Positions 29,782 to 38,894 of a DNA stretch of 64,000 nucleotides are shown here, in pieces; within the stretch, counting starts at the first letter, position 1; the number at the start of each line of letters is the position of its first letter. The stretch is from assembly GCA_029243025.1 (NCBI GenBank), contig JAQWSU010000010.1, positions 105,814 through 169,813 of the forward strand, in the 5' to 3' direction. A program made the translations under genes and the position numbers. The stretch is from Pirellulaceae bacterium (GTDB lineage: Bacteria; Planctomycetota; Planctomycetia; Pirellulales; Pirellulaceae). The notes under the pieces were generated by a model that was not told the DNA's origin, searched no databases, and worked only from the letters and a program-made list of their open reading frames with translations.

Positions 29782-29978
29782 TTAACGCAAGACGGCCCAT
29801 TTCAGCAAAGGACGGTCGGGACGGTCCATTTCCTGTCAGGACTGTCCATTTACAAGAGACTCGCCTTTCCGCTAGAATGCTGGATTCCCTGTACCCCCCG
29901 CCGGTGGTGGGTGGTCATGCAAATTCCCACGACTGCTGAGCTCTTGCAAACCTTGGCACCAATCGCTGCGACACGGTC

Positions 29979-31451
29979 ATGTTTGAATCCCTCCAAGACG
30001 GTCTGACATCTGCGCTCAAATCACTGCGCGGAAAAGGCAAGTTGACCGAGGGTAACATGCGCGATGGTCTGCAGTTGATTGAACAATCGCTGCTGGAAGC
30101 GGATGTCAGCTACGACGTGGCCAAGGAATTTATGGAGCGAGTGAGTGCGGCAGCACTTGGCCAAAAGGTCTTAACCGCCCTCGACCCGTCCCAACAGCTG
30201 GTAGGAATCGTTCACGACGAACTGGTTCAGTTAATGGGACCGGTGGACATTTCGCTGAATTTGAAGTCCGGTGGAACGACCATCCTGATGATGTGCGGCC
30301 TCCAAGGCTCGGGAAAGACAACAACCTGCGGAAAACTTGCACGCCTATTGCAGAAAGAGGGTCGCAAACCGATGTTGGCTGCGGCTGACCTGCAACGTCC
30401 GGCCGCCATCGATCAATTGCATGTAATTGGTGAGCAATTAGGGGTTCCGGTCCATTCGCAGCGAGACGAGAAGGATCCGGTCAAGGTTTGCCGCGAAGCG
30501 GTCAAGGCAGCGAAGTCCCAAGACGTGGATGTCCTCATTCTTGATACGGCGGGTCGGCTCGCCATTGATCAAGAATTGATGGACCAGTTAACTCATATCG
30601 ATCGACAGGTCGGCCCCGACCAAGCATTGTTGGTCGTCGATGGGATGACGGGACAAGACGCAGTTAACAGTGCAAAAGCGTTTAATGAAGCACTCGAACT
30701 CGATGGGGTGATTCTGACGAAGCTTGATGGAGACGCACGCGGTGGTGCTGTCTTGTCCGTCAAACACGTCACCGGAGTCCCGATCAAATTCATCGGTACG
30801 GGTGAACAACTCGAATCGCTGGAACCGTTTCGTCCGGAAGGCATGGCCGGTCGAATTCTCGGGATGGGCGACGTGGTCGAGATGGTTCGCACCGCCCAAC
30901 AGGAACTCGATCAAGAAAAACTGGCCGAGACCGAAGAACGCTTGCGAAAAGGCGAGTTCACACTGGACGACTTTCGCCAACAATTGTCCCAACTCTCGCG
31001 TCCTGGCTTGATGCAAAAGATGATGACCTTGATGCCAGGCATGGGCGACCTGGGCAAAATGATGAATCAAACGGATACAGAAGGTGACATGAAGCGTCTG
31101 TTCGGCATCATCGATTCGATGACCCCCGAAGAACGCCGCAGCCCCAAATCGATCGACAGCAGTCGTCGGCAGCGAATTGCCGCCGGTTCCGGGGTGCAAC
31201 ATCAGGAAGTTAATGAACTGCTAAAGCAGTTCGATGGAATGGCCTCCATCATGAAAAGCATGTCCGGCAAAGGGGTCGGAGATCGCATGAAGATGGTCCG
31301 CGAACTACAAAAAGGCGGGATGATGGATCCCGGCGGCCGACTGTCCAAACAGAAAAAAGGGACTGGCAAGCGGCTCAGCAATAAAGAACGAGCCAAACTA
31401 CGTCAGCAACGAGAGAAAGAATTACGTCGTCGGAAACGACGAACAAAATGA
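29979..31451 (+). CDS. ffh: Signal recognition particle GTPase Ffh
   Basis: 490 residues. The N domain spans 1-95. The G domain has P-loop GLQGSGKTTTCGKLA at 107-121, DTAGR near 188 and TKLDGDARGG near 247-256. The Met-rich M domain runs from about 325 (LMQKMMTLMPGMGDLGKMMN) to a very basic C-terminus. Ffh binds signal peptides as they leave the ribosome and, with SRP RNA and FtsY, targets them to the membrane. It heads the ffh-rpsP-trmD-rplS run with short gaps. No SRP RNA gene was recognised nearby. Confidence 0.96.
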   Translation: MFESLQDGLTSALKSLRGKGKLTEGNMRDGLQLIEQSLLEADVSYDVAKEFMERVSAAALGQKVLTALDPSQQLVGIVHDELVQLMGPVDISLNLKSGGTTILMMCGLQGSGKTTTCGKLARLLQKEGRKPMLAAADLQRPAAIDQLHVIGEQLGVPVHSQRDEKDPVKVCREAVKAAKSQDVDVLILDTAGRLAIDQELMDQLTHIDRQVGPDQALLVVDGMTGQDAVNSAKAFNEALELDGVILTKLDGDARGGAVLSVKHVTGVPIKFIGTGEQLESLEPFRPEGMAGRILGMGDVVEMVRTAQQELDQEKLAETEERLRKGEFTLDDFRQQLSQLSRPGLMQKMMTLMPGMGDLGKMMNQTDTEGDMKRLFGIIDSMTPEERRSPKSIDSSRRQRIAAGSGVQHQEVNELLKQFDGMASIMKSMSGKGVGDRMKMVRELQKGGMMDPGGRLSKQKKGTGKRLSNKERAKLRQQREKELRRRKRRTK

Positions 31452-31505
31452 TATTCAGGTTGTTCACACAGCAGATTTTCACGTGAGGTTTCAGGAGATT
31501 TTGAA

Positions 31506-31931
31506 GTGTCTGTACGTATTCGCCTAAAACGCATGGGTCGCACACACCGACCGTTCTATCGAGTGTGCGCCATCGAGAAACGAGCACCCCGTGATGGTCG
31601 TGTGATCGAGGAACTGGGCTATTATGATCCCATGATCCGCGAGACAGATGCCCGCGCCATCCTTCAGTCGGACCGGATTGATTACTGGCTCGGTGTTGGA
31701 GCTCAGCCTTCTGATCGGGTCAAAGTCCTGATCAAGAAGTATGGAACCAATGGCACACACCTTGAACAGCAGCGGGTTGCCTTGGAAAAACTAAAGATCA
31801 AACCCGCTGCACCTGCACCAGTGGCAGTGCCTCTCGCGAGCGAGGAAGCGCCGGCAGAAGAAGCCGCAGTCGCCGAGGCGCCCGCTGCAGAAGCAGCCGC
31901 GGAAAAAAAGACGGAAGATTCGGCCGAGTAA
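31506..31931 (+). CDS. rpsP: 30S ribosomal protein S16 with acidic tail
   Basis: 141 residues from a GTG at 31506, with CAGGAG 8-10 nt upstream. Residues 1-85 are canonical S16 (SVRIRLKRMGRTHRPFYRVCAIE ... GRVIEELGYYDP). The last 50 or so are a Pro/Ala then Ala/Glu low-complexity tail, making it much longer than the usual 80-90 residues. Such tails are seen on several ribosomal proteins here (S6 also). It sits 54 bp after ffh and 20 bp before trmD. Confidence 0.95.
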   Translation: MSVRIRLKRMGRTHRPFYRVCAIEKRAPRDGRVIEELGYYDPMIRETDARAILQSDRIDYWLGVGAQPSDRVKVLIKKYGTNGTHLEQQRVALEKLKIKPAAPAPVAVPLASEEAPAEEAAVAEAPAAEAAAEKKTEDSAE

Positions 31932-31951
31932 CCCCTTGAGTTAATCTCGCC

Positions 31952-32674
31952 ATGCGTTTCGATGTGGTGACTTTGTTTCCAGAAATGTTTCCCGGTTACC
32001 TGGGACAAAGTCTGCTCAACAAAGCAATTGAGCTGAGATTGGTTGAAGTAAAACTGCATAACCTAAGAGATTGGTCCAAAGACAAACATCACAACGTGGA
32101 TGACCGGCCATTTGGCGGAGGCCCGGGGATGGTGCTCAAGGTCGACACGGTCGTGGAATGTGTCGAGGAAGTTCAATCCCAACAACCTGAAAAAGCTCAC
32201 GTGGTCATGCTGACGCCCCAAGGACGCCGGCTTGATCAACGACTTGTAGAAGAGTTGTCGACAAAATCACAACTGATTCTGCTTTGCGGAAGATACGAAG
32301 GATTTGACCAACGCGTGGTCGACATCCTCCAACCTGACGAGATTTCGATCGGCGACTTCGTCCTCAATGGAGGGGAAGTGGCCGCAATGGTCCTGATCGA
32401 TGCCCTGGTCCGAATGGTACCAGGCGTCCTGGGACACGAACAAAGTAATCAAGACGATTCGTTTTCAACAGGAAACCGACTACTAGAATTCGCACAATAC
32501 ACGCGACCACGAGACTATCGAGGGCACTCAGTACCCGAGATCCTGTTGAGTGGTGACCATGAGCGAATCGCTAAGTGGCGTAAACAACAAAGCCTCGAAC
32601 GCACGCGACACCGCCGAGCGGATCTCCTTGAGAATCCGCCGACCGAACGACCGGACGATCGAGACACCGACTAA
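31952..32674 (+). CDS. trmD: tRNA (guanine-N1)-methyltransferase
   Basis: 240 residues, the usual TrmD length. The start [13 protein letters not shown] and the trefoil-knot motifs [13 protein letters not shown] (about 110-122) and [25 protein letters not shown] (about 130-154) are diagnostic. It uses S-adenosylmethionine to make m1G37 in tRNAs with G36, preventing +1 frameshifts. It directly follows rpsP: the rimM gene that normally separates them is absent here. Confidence 0.96.
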   Translation: MRFDVVTLFPEMFPGYLGQSLLNKAIELRLVEVKLHNLRDWSKDKHHNVDDRPFGGGPGMVLKVDTVVECVEEVQSQQPEKAHVVMLTPQGRRLDQRLVEELSTKSQLILLCGRYEGFDQRVVDILQPDEISIGDFVLNGGEVAAMVLIDALVRMVPGVLGHEQSNQDDSFSTGNRLLEFAQYTRPRDYRGHSVPEILLSGDHERIAKWRKQQSLERTRHRRADLLENPPTERPDDRDTD

Positions 32675-32702
32675 CATCGATTCGAAGATGAAGGACGTTG
32701 CC

Positions 32703-33059
32703 ATGAATAAACAAGAACTGATCAATTTGGTCGATAAGGGTAGCCTGAAGGAAAAGCCACCCGAGTTTGATATCGGCGACACGGTGGATGTTCACACCAA
32801 AATCCTGGAAGGCGAAAAGGAGCGGATCCAGGTCTTCACCGGAACCGTGATTGCCCGAGCCGGTTCAGGCATGAATGAAACGTTCACGATCCGACGAATC
32901 GTCGCAGGCGAAGGCGTAGAACGAAAATTCCCCATCAACTCGCCGCGAATCGACAAGGTCGAGGTCAAACGCTCAAGCGTCGTCCGTCGAGCCAAGCTCT
33001 ACTTTCTCCGCGACCGAATCGGTAAAGCCGTTCGCCTCAAAGAACGACGACGCAACTAA
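32703..33059 (+). CDS. rplS: 50S ribosomal protein L19
   Basis: 118 residues from the ATG at 32703, chosen because AAGGA lies 8 nt upstream and [10 protein letters not shown] is the family start; the longer frame into trmD is not family-like. Typical motifs are [26 protein letters not shown] and [23 protein letters not shown]19 sits at the 30S-50S interface. It is the last gene of the ffh run, followed by a hairpin. Confidence 0.96.
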   Translation: MNKQELINLVDKGSLKEKPPEFDIGDTVDVHTKILEGEKERIQVFTGTVIARAGSGMNETFTIRRIVAGEGVERKFPINSPRIDKVEVKRSSVVRRAKLYFLRDRIGKAVRLKERRRN

Positions 33060-33091
33060 GCTCCGGCGACTGCCAGCTAATCGGCGAAACT

Positions 33092-33116
33092 CCATCGACC
33101 CGCCACGGGTCGATGG
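33092..33116 (+). terminator. Hairpin after rplS
   Basis: A perfect 11-bp stem (CCATCGACCCG / CGGGTCGATGG) closes a 3-nt loop, 33 bp after the rplS stop. No long T-run follows directly, so it may act as an RNA-protecting stem rather than a classic terminator. Confidence 0.6.
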
Positions 33117-33120
33117 CTGT

Positions 33121-33156
33121 GTTCCCATCCTTTTGGTTCCCATCCTTTTGGTTCCC
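33121..33156. repeat. 15-bp tandem repeat, 2.4 copies
   Basis: GTTCCCATCCTTTTG occurs exactly twice (33121-33135, 33136-33150), then GTTCCC begins a third copy. It lies just after the rplS hairpin, in non-coding sequence. Confidence 0.85.
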
Positions 33157-33311
33157 AGCATTCCGAAGTTTGGAATGCGGTCTCTTAGGCCGGACCTCTC
33201 TGAATTCCGCTCCGCGGCGGAACAAATTTTCTGCCCAGCAACCGGCCAACCAATCAGGTGGTTCGGCCCGACCATCTTTTCACAGTAGCGTCAACGGCCA
33301 TCGTATTCCGT

Positions 33312-33776
33312 TCACGAGTAGAGCGAGTTTGTCCCAGAAGGCTCAAAGGCGTTAATGACATGCGTGATCTCAGGGCGCCGCTGACCTTTTGGCCACACGA
33401 GACCCATCACATCAAAACGCGATGAGTATTCCAACAAATCATAACGCTTCAGATAAGACAGAGAGATTCTCGACAACCTACGCTGCTTTTCCAGCGTCAC
33501 CGCCTCGAGTGGAGCACGCCGGTCCGTTCCACGCCGCGTCTTCACCTCAATGAACACCACCGTACGCTGATGGACTGCCACAATGTCAATTTCACCGTAG
33601 CGATTCGCGTATCTCTGCTCAATAATTTGATAACCACGACACCGCAAATAATTCGCGGCAATCCGTTCACCTCGCTCACCTAGCGGTCGTGGCTTGAACC
33701 AGGGAAACAGGCGGCGGGCAGTGCACCACGCCTGCTTCCAGCGATGACGAAGGTGATCGTAAAACATTTCGCCCAT
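33312..33776 (-). CDS. YraN family protein (UPF0102, nuclease-like fold)
   Basis: 154 residues. The family core is intact: GERGERIAANYLRCRGYQI (about 33-51), YGEIDIVAVHQRTVVFIEVKTR (about 60-81), which carries the Glu-x-Asp...Glu-x-Lys nuclease-type acidic triad, and a final ITHVINAF. The fold resembles Holliday-junction resolvases and restriction nucleases, but no activity is established. An N-terminal extension of about 30 residues rich in Trp and Arg is unusual. It is convergent with rplS. Confidence 0.85.
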   Translation of the reverse strand: MGEMFYDHLRHRWKQAWCTARRLFPWFKPRPLGERGERIAANYLRCRGYQIIEQRYANRYGEIDIVAVHQRTVVFIEVKTRRGTDRRAPLEAVTLEKQRRLSRISLSYLKRYDLLEYSSRFDVMGLVWPKGQRRPEITHVINAFEPSGTNSLYS

Positions 33777-33800
33777 TCCTTGGTTCGACGCGCAAGAAAA

Positions 33801-33826
33801 AACGCCGCCCAGCTCCTGGCGGCGTT
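33801..33826 (-). terminator. Rho-independent terminator of the DUF1559 gene
   Basis: On the minus strand, AACGCCGCC pairs perfectly with GGCGGCGTT around an 8-nt loop and is followed by a run of T. It lies 55 bp downstream of the DUF1559 stop, the textbook arrangement. Confidence 0.85.
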
Positions 33827-33880
33827 CATCAGTGAATTCAAATCAATCGGGCCCGAACGACGGGAACCGGTTCGACGCCG

Positions 33881-34849
33881 TTAATCATCCCAGTCACCGG
33901 GAATCACAAAGCCATCGTTAATCGACGAAAGTGCTTGAAAGACATTCTTGTCCACATCATAGGGAACCCATTGGGCACGTCCGTCGAGAAAGACAAAACA
34001 AGCGTCATTCCCGCGCGGGCTGCCAAATTTGTAGACCGATTCCTCTTCCTTACTGTCCGGAAACGGCAGTTGAGTCGACGTGCCCAGATTAGAAAAGCGG
34101 ACCGTCGTAAAGAGGCTGTCTCCAGCCAAGCCAGCCTGATCATTGACTCCCGAGCCTGATCCCATTGGTCCAATCCAACGATCACCAACGCAAAGCGTGT
34201 TGCTCAACCCATCTCGAACGGCTGCGGTCGACACAGCCTGTGCGGCGTGAAAGGGGCCAGAAAACTTTGGATCGAAATCTTGATCATACGGATAGAGGGT
34301 GGACGGACTCGGCCGTTGGCTGGGCAAACGAACCGGTTGGCGTCTGTCATCAACAATGGTCCCGCCGTTGACGGCATAGTCCAGCGAGGAACCGGCGCGG
34401 TTCGCACTCTTTGCGTAAGTCCGATCGCCGCGCGCATCGCGCGACCGCGGATTCGCATAGACAGAGATCGGCGTCCCCATCGCAATCTGATTCTCGGGGG
34501 CAAAACAGGCTTTCGAATCATCGTATCGGTCGTAGATGTTTCCCAATTCGAGATAGGGAAGTATCTGAAACGCCCAAGACACCGACTTGGTTAGATCATT
34601 CGGGTCCTCGACACTCCGTTTCACCAACGCAGGCAGCTTTCTCTTGCTCTCTTCGTGCAGCAGAATCGCTGTACCAATGTTCCGCAGGTTATTCGTATTT
34701 TCAACGCGACGTGCCGAATCACGCACAGCCCCCACAGCGGGTAGCAGAATACTCACCAAGACACCGATGATCGCAATCACAACCAACAGCTCAACCAGCG
34801 TGAAAGCGGCCAGCTGTTGGCGCTTACCTCTAACCACAACATGAATCAT
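33881..34849 (-). CDS. DUF1559 pseudopilin-like protein
   Basis: 322 residues from the ATG at 34849, which has AAGGAGG six nt upstream; the longer frame to 34876 is less likely. The type IV prepilin N-terminus FTLVELLVVIAIIGVLVSILLPAV lies at about 16-39, so it is probably cut after the residue before Phe and N-methylated. The DUF1559 body follows, with the NNLRN/G pattern near 53-60 and the ending FLDGRAQWVPYDVDKNVF. These proteins are massively expanded in planctomycetes; they are pseudopilin-like and of unknown role. Confidence 0.92.
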   Translation of the reverse strand: MIHVVVRGKRQQLAAFTLVELLVVIAIIGVLVSILLPAVGAVRDSARRVENTNNLRNIGTAILLHEESKRKLPALVKRSVEDPNDLTKSVSWAFQILPYLELGNIYDRYDDSKACFAPENQIAMGTPISVYANPRSRDARGDRTYAKSANRAGSSLDYAVNGGTIVDDRRQPVRLPSQRPSPSTLYPYDQDFDPKFSGPFHAAQAVSTAAVRDGLSNTLCVGDRWIGPMGSGSGVNDQAGLAGDSLFTTVRFSNLGTSTQLPFPDSKEEESVYKFGSPRGNDACFVFLDGRAQWVPYDVDKNVFQALSSINDGFVIPGDWDD

Positions 34850-34854
34850 TCGAG

Positions 34855-34861
34855 CCTCCTT
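34855..34861 (-). promoter_or_regulatory. Strong ribosome binding site of the DUF1559 gene
   Basis: AAGGAGG on the minus strand, ending five nt before the ATG at 34849; it fixes that start over an upstream one. The same heptamer precedes the PEP-CTERM gene at 35995-36001. Confidence 0.7.
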
Positions 34862-35094
34862 CGTATTCTGATGCAATTCCCTTGAATTGCTGCCTCAGCC
34901 CTCGTTCCACATTCAAATCACTTGGTGACAGGATGGCCCTGCTGGCATAAAACGCCACCCATTTATCATGACAGATGACCATCCACCCGTCCACTAGAAT
35001 CAGCCTAAATCAGCTGGTTCCACGCCCCCAAATGACAATTCCCGCGAGGTTTTCCTACTCAGAGCAAGTTCCGAATCAACGCCCCAAAGTCGGT

Positions 35095-35280
35095 CTAGCC
35101 CACCCGCCGAACGCCGTCTTCGACTAATCGCATCGAAAGCCGTTTGGCCGGTGACTCCCTCCTCTGGCAGTTGCATTGAAAACTGGTCACCGCACCGGAT
35201 GTCCTTTCCCGATGATGACATTGGGGACATTCCCAGGTCCGACGCAAATCGTATTTCAATCGTTCGTAGGGCCCCTTCAT
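35095..35280 (-). CDS. Small Cys-rich (zinc-ribbon-like) protein
   Basis: 61 residues from the ATG at 35280; AGAGGA lies about 11 nt upstream, inside the end of the preceding PEP-CTERM gene, whose stop is 6 bp away. Cysteines at 18, 21, 36 and 38 (CPQC ... CNC) can form one metal site; a Tyr/Arg-rich N-terminus and the tail MRLVEDGVRR flank it. I recognise no named family. The tight coupling to the upstream gene and the non-random composition support a real gene, possibly a small conserved planctomycete protein. Confidence 0.6.
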   Translation of the reverse strand: MKGPYERLKYDLRRTWECPQCHHRERTSGAVTSFQCNCQRRESPAKRLSMRLVEDGVRRVG

Positions 35281-35286
35281 CAGCAA

Positions 35287-35988
35287 CTATCCTCTGCCTC
35301 GCCTTGCCAACCTACCAACCACCCCGATCAATCCGATCAAAGCTAGATGCCCAGACATCGGCTCGGGAACCCAGACGTTTTTTCTCCGCCCCGCAAAAGC
35401 GACTTCAGCCAAGCTGAGGTAATCTGGATCCCCCAGGTTACTGTGAATTCGCAACTCGACGAATCGAACGCAGTCCGGAAACGGCAGGATAAGGCAATCG
35501 CCAAAAGCTGCAAAACGCCTGATCGGCTCCGCGCTTACCGCAGCCATTTGCTCGAGTCCGTTAGTAAGCGTACCAACTTCCAAACCATTCTCGTCGCGCA
35601 TGATGATATCGAACTGATCGATACCCCGTTCCACACCATTTTCGCTCGGCGGTTGCCAAATCCACATCTCGCTTACGAGAAAATTGTCACCTAAGTCGAA
35701 TTCTATCGAGAGCGGATAGTCGGTTGGTTCGATCTCATATTCCCAGCTCGTATCCGGATTAGAATCGTGTTCGGCAAAGAGCGGATTTCGGTGATTTAAC
35801 CCGGCCCCATTGTAAAGGTTCGGATCACCCGAAATCGTCTCACCATGATGAACAATCGTTGATGAAATCGGACGAATCATTTGATAGGGTCCGATCTCCG
35901 GATCCCGAATCACGCCAGCTTCGGCAGAAAGTAAACCCCAGTGGTTTACCAGTAACAAAAGACACACACACATCCCTTGGTGTAACAT
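35287..35988 (-). CDS. Exported discoidin-like protein with PEP-CTERM
   Basis: 233 residues. The signal peptide (about 1-25) is followed by a beta-sandwich that looks like an F5/8 type C (discoidin) carbohydrate-binding fold: PLSIEFDLGDNFLVSEMWIWQ near 92-112, then QFDIIMRDENG and FVELRIHSNLG. The C-terminus has VPEPMS, a hydrophobic stretch and RLARRGRG, a PEP-CTERM signal. AAGGAGG at 35995-36001 gives a strong ribosome site. Probably a surface-attached glycan-binding protein; the ligand is unknown. Confidence 0.82.
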   Translation of the reverse strand: MLHQGMCVCLLLLVNHWGLLSAEAGVIRDPEIGPYQMIRPISSTIVHHGETISGDPNLYNGAGLNHRNPLFAEHDSNPDTSWEYEIEPTDYPLSIEFDLGDNFLVSEMWIWQPPSENGVERGIDQFDIIMRDENGLEVGTLTNGLEQMAAVSAEPIRRFAAFGDCLILPFPDCVRFVELRIHSNLGDPDYLSLAEVAFAGRRKNVWVPEPMSGHLALIGLIGVVGRLARRGRG

Positions 35989-36247
35989 TCAGGCCCTCCT
36001 TGACTCGCACTGTTTCCAACGCGACTTCGACTCGTTCCCTCAGTCCATGGCTCCTCGTTCCTCACGAAGATGGGAGTCGATTCCTTACATTCCTGTTATC
36101 ATTGGCGTCAAATCGATGTTCGGGAACTGCCTTGTTGACGTAGTCTTCACTGTCGACAAGCTGACCATAATCGCCCTAAACAATCAACCAGAAAGTGCAC
36201 CGCAGACCAACCAGGAAATTTAGGTAAGGCAGGGCACCACAAGACAT

Positions 36248-37282
36248 CTATTCGGCAAGCCGTGAAATGACTGCATCGGCAAAGCCATCCGTTGATCGCT
36301 GACCGCCCAGATCGCGTGTCGTGTCACCCGCCGCCAAAGCTTGACTATAAGCGTGCTTGATGCGATCGGCGGCCTGCGTGCAGCGAGCGTCCGCCCGCTC
36401 GACACCGATGTAATTGAGCATCATGACGGCCGACATGAGCAAGGCGAGCGGATTTGCCACCCCCTCTCCCGCGATATCAGGAGCGGACCCATGAACGGCT
36501 TCAAAGACGGCTCGCTCTTCACCGATATTGGCACCTGGCGCCACCCCAAGCCCTCCGACCAAGCCGGCACAGAGGTCGCTGACAACATCTCCGTAGAGAT
36601 TCTCGAGTAGCAGCACATCGAACTGAGAGGGGTCCTGCACAAGTTTCATGCAGCCAGCATCAATGATCACCTCTTGGTACTCGATGTTGGGATAATCGCG
36701 CTGCTGCGTTTCTCTCGCGGAACGCAAAAAGAGCCCATCGGTCATTTTCATGATGTTGGCTTTGTGAAAGACAGTGATCTTTTGGCGTTGGCGTTGTGTA
36801 GCAAATCGAAAAGCCCATTTCGCAATGCGCGAGCATGCGTTTCCGGTGGCAACTTTCATGCTCATCACCACATCATCGGTAACTTGGTTTTCGACACCGC
36901 TGTAGAGGCCTTCGGTATTCTCGCGAATGATCACCAAATCAACGTTTTCGAAGCGAGTGGGAACTCCTTCAAGCGATCGGACGGGGCGAACAGCAGCAAA
37001 CAAATTGAGCCGTTTTCGAAGTTGCACGTTGACGGAGGTAAAGCCTTCGCCAACGGGTGTCGTACAAGGTCCCTTGAGTGCCACGCCATGCATCTCAATC
37101 GCTTGCAAGGTAGATTCGGGCAACACGTCTTCGCCAAGTTCCAGTGCCGCCAGACCAGCCTGATGGGGCTCCCACGCAAGTGGTACATTTGCCGCAGCGA
37201 GAATCTTCATCACTGCGGTGCTGACTTCGGGACCAATACCGTCTCCCGGAAGGATGACGGCGGTGTGCGATTTGGCTGACAT
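36248..37282 (-). CDS. NAD-dependent isocitrate dehydrogenase-type beta-decarboxylating dehydrogenase
   Basis: 344 residues. LPGDGIGPEV opens the fold. The substrate loop TSVNVQLRKRL carries Ser83, Asn85 and Arg89, and VRP has Arg99, the isocitrate-binding set. IIRENTEGLYSGVE and NLYGDVVSDLCAGLVGG (Mg-binding Asp) follow. The Ser/Asn pattern fits isocitrate rather than isopropylmalate, and the short length fits the NAD-linked (IDH3-like) group. Homoisocitrate dehydrogenase is the main alternative. It lies downstream of dnaB on the same strand, 51 bp away. Confidence 0.87.
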   Translation of the reverse strand: MSAKSHTAVILPGDGIGPEVSTAVMKILAAANVPLAWEPHQAGLAALELGEDVLPESTLQAIEMHGVALKGPCTTPVGEGFTSVNVQLRKRLNLFAAVRPVRSLEGVPTRFENVDLVIIRENTEGLYSGVENQVTDDVVMSMKVATGNACSRIAKWAFRFATQRQRQKITVFHKANIMKMTDGLFLRSARETQQRDYPNIEYQEVIIDAGCMKLVQDPSQFDVLLLENLYGDVVSDLCAGLVGGLGVAPGANIGEERAVFEAVHGSAPDIAGEGVANPLALLMSAVMMLNYIGVERADARCTQAADRIKHAYSQALAAGDTTRDLGGQRSTDGFADAVISRLAE

Positions 37283-37333
37283 GATGGCCTCTTGCGTCGG
37301 GAATCAGCGCGACTCAGCAAACGTCCACGCGAG

Positions 37334-38755
37334 TTAGAACTCGGAATTAAACTTCTCAAACTCATCGTAGTGTTGAGGTGCCGGATTGGCGAACCGAGTG
37401 AATTCCTTCCGCCAAACCAATTCGACTTCGCCGATGGGGCCGTTTCGCTGCTTGGCGATGATAATCTCGGCTTGTCCGGCGAATTGTTCACGTTCGTCGG
37501 CCGTTCGATAGTATTCCTCACGATGCACAAACATCACGACATCTGCATCTTGCTCGATTGCGCCAGACTCCCGTAAGTGGCTAAGTCGCGGTCGATTCTC
37601 CTTGGCGACTTCTGCTTGACGGTTCAACTGAGCAAGACAGAGGAGAGGCACGCCTATTTCTCGAGCGATCCCTTTGAGTCGTCGGGCCATCTTGGCCACT
37701 TGTTCTTGCCGTGGATCCGAGGCATTGTCAGGCTCGATCAACTGCAGATAGTCGATCACAATCAACCCGAGCTTGCCCTCTCGACGTTTAATTCGTCGTG
37801 CCGAGGCAGCAATTTCGCTGACTGTTCGACTAGGAGAATCATCCACAAACAACGGAGCATCACTGAGTTCGGCGGCGGTCTCAACCAATCGTTTGCGATC
37901 CTCCTTGGAAATTGTTCCATTCCGCAGTCGCTGGCTATTTACCTCAGCAATCGAACAGAGCATACGATCGGCAAGTTCGATCGAGGACATTTCCAAGCTC
38001 ACAAAAAGGACAGGTTGCGGCCCTTTCATCGCCACGTGTTCGGCGATATTCATTGCCAGCGCTGTTTTTCCCATACTCGGACGAGCGGCGAGAATAATCA
38101 GTTCGGAATTGTGCAAGCCGCCGGTCAGATTATCAAATTCGGTAAGCCCCGTTTCGACCCCGCCATCCAAATGTTCACCCTTGAGACGAGCATCAATACG
38201 ATCCATTGCCTCGTGGAGAATATCGCGAATGTCGGCCAAAGACTGCGATTCGCCTCGCTCCGAAATCGAGAACACTCGTTGCTCAGCTCGACTCAATAAT
38301 TCCTGGGCATTGTTTTTCGGCTCGTAAGCCTCCTGCAAGATTTCAGTGCAGGCGTTGATTAGATTGCGAGAGGTCGAATCCTGTCGGACAATATCGGCAT
38401 AGTAAGCCGCATGTGCAGCTGTTGCGACGGAGTTACCAATTTTGGCGAGAAATGCGGCGCCTCCGATATTTTCGAAATCGCCCGTCCGTCGCAGTTCATC
38501 AACAAGCAGCGTGACATCGATTTTCTTTCCTGCATCGTTCATATCGACGACGTGCTCAAATAGTTTTTGATGAGCCTCATCGTAAAAATCATCAGGCCGA
38601 AGCCGCATCACGACTTCGTCACAAACGTCAGGCTTCAGCAGAATACTCCCCAACACGGCCATTTCTGCTTGCCGGTTACAGGGTGGTTGTCGATCGAGTA
38701 TTTCCGAGTCGCGTTTACGAGCTCTTGGCTGATCCAGGCGTCGAACCGATGACAT
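37334..38755 (-). CDS. dnaB: Replicative DNA helicase DnaB
   Basis: 473 residues from the ATG at 38755, supported by GGAGG nine nt upstream; the upstream in-frame extension is not conserved sequence. The N-terminal helical domain (PPCNRQAEMAVLGSILL) is followed by the RecA-like motor: Walker A ARPSMGKTA, VLFVSLEMSS, the DnaB motif GLIVIDYLQLI and HLRESGAIEQDADVV. It unwinds DNA ahead of the replisome and is loaded at oriC. rplI lies 139 bp upstream on the same strand, the common rplI-dnaB neighbourhood. Confidence 0.96.
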   Translation of the reverse strand: MSSVRRLDQPRARKRDSEILDRQPPCNRQAEMAVLGSILLKPDVCDEVVMRLRPDDFYDEAHQKLFEHVVDMNDAGKKIDVTLLVDELRRTGDFENIGGAAFLAKIGNSVATAAHAAYYADIVRQDSTSRNLINACTEILQEAYEPKNNAQELLSRAEQRVFSISERGESQSLADIRDILHEAMDRIDARLKGEHLDGGVETGLTEFDNLTGGLHNSELIILAARPSMGKTALAMNIAEHVAMKGPQPVLFVSLEMSSIELADRMLCSIAEVNSQRLRNGTISKEDRKRLVETAAELSDAPLFVDDSPSRTVSEIAASARRIKRREGKLGLIVIDYLQLIEPDNASDPRQEQVAKMARRLKGIAREIGVPLLCLAQLNRQAEVAKENRPRLSHLRESGAIEQDADVVMFVHREEYYRTADEREQFAGQAEIIIAKQRNGPIGEVELVWRKEFTRFANPAPQHYDEFEKFNSEF

Positions 38756-38764
38756 TTGGGTGAT

Positions 38765-38769
38765 CCTCC
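38765..38769 (-). promoter_or_regulatory. Ribosome binding site fixing the dnaB start
   Basis: GGAGG on the minus strand, nine nt before the ATG at 38755. It supports a start that leaves out 19 upstream codons. Confidence 0.65.
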
Positions 38770-38894
38770 GTGTATCGTCAACCCAGACAGAAAAGTAAAA
38801 CAACAGGCACACTCCGTTCCTCGCCTGTCTCCAACTTGGTGGAAACGGGCGACAATCGAAGTGTGCCTGATCAGAACGAGGTTACTGGTTGGCT

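Noticed and set aside
29782..29978. Possible SRP RNA or riboswitch upstream of ffh
   Set aside because: The GC-rich block near 29895-29935 lacks the conserved GGAAG/AGCA tetraloop region of SRP RNA and a convincing riboswitch core.
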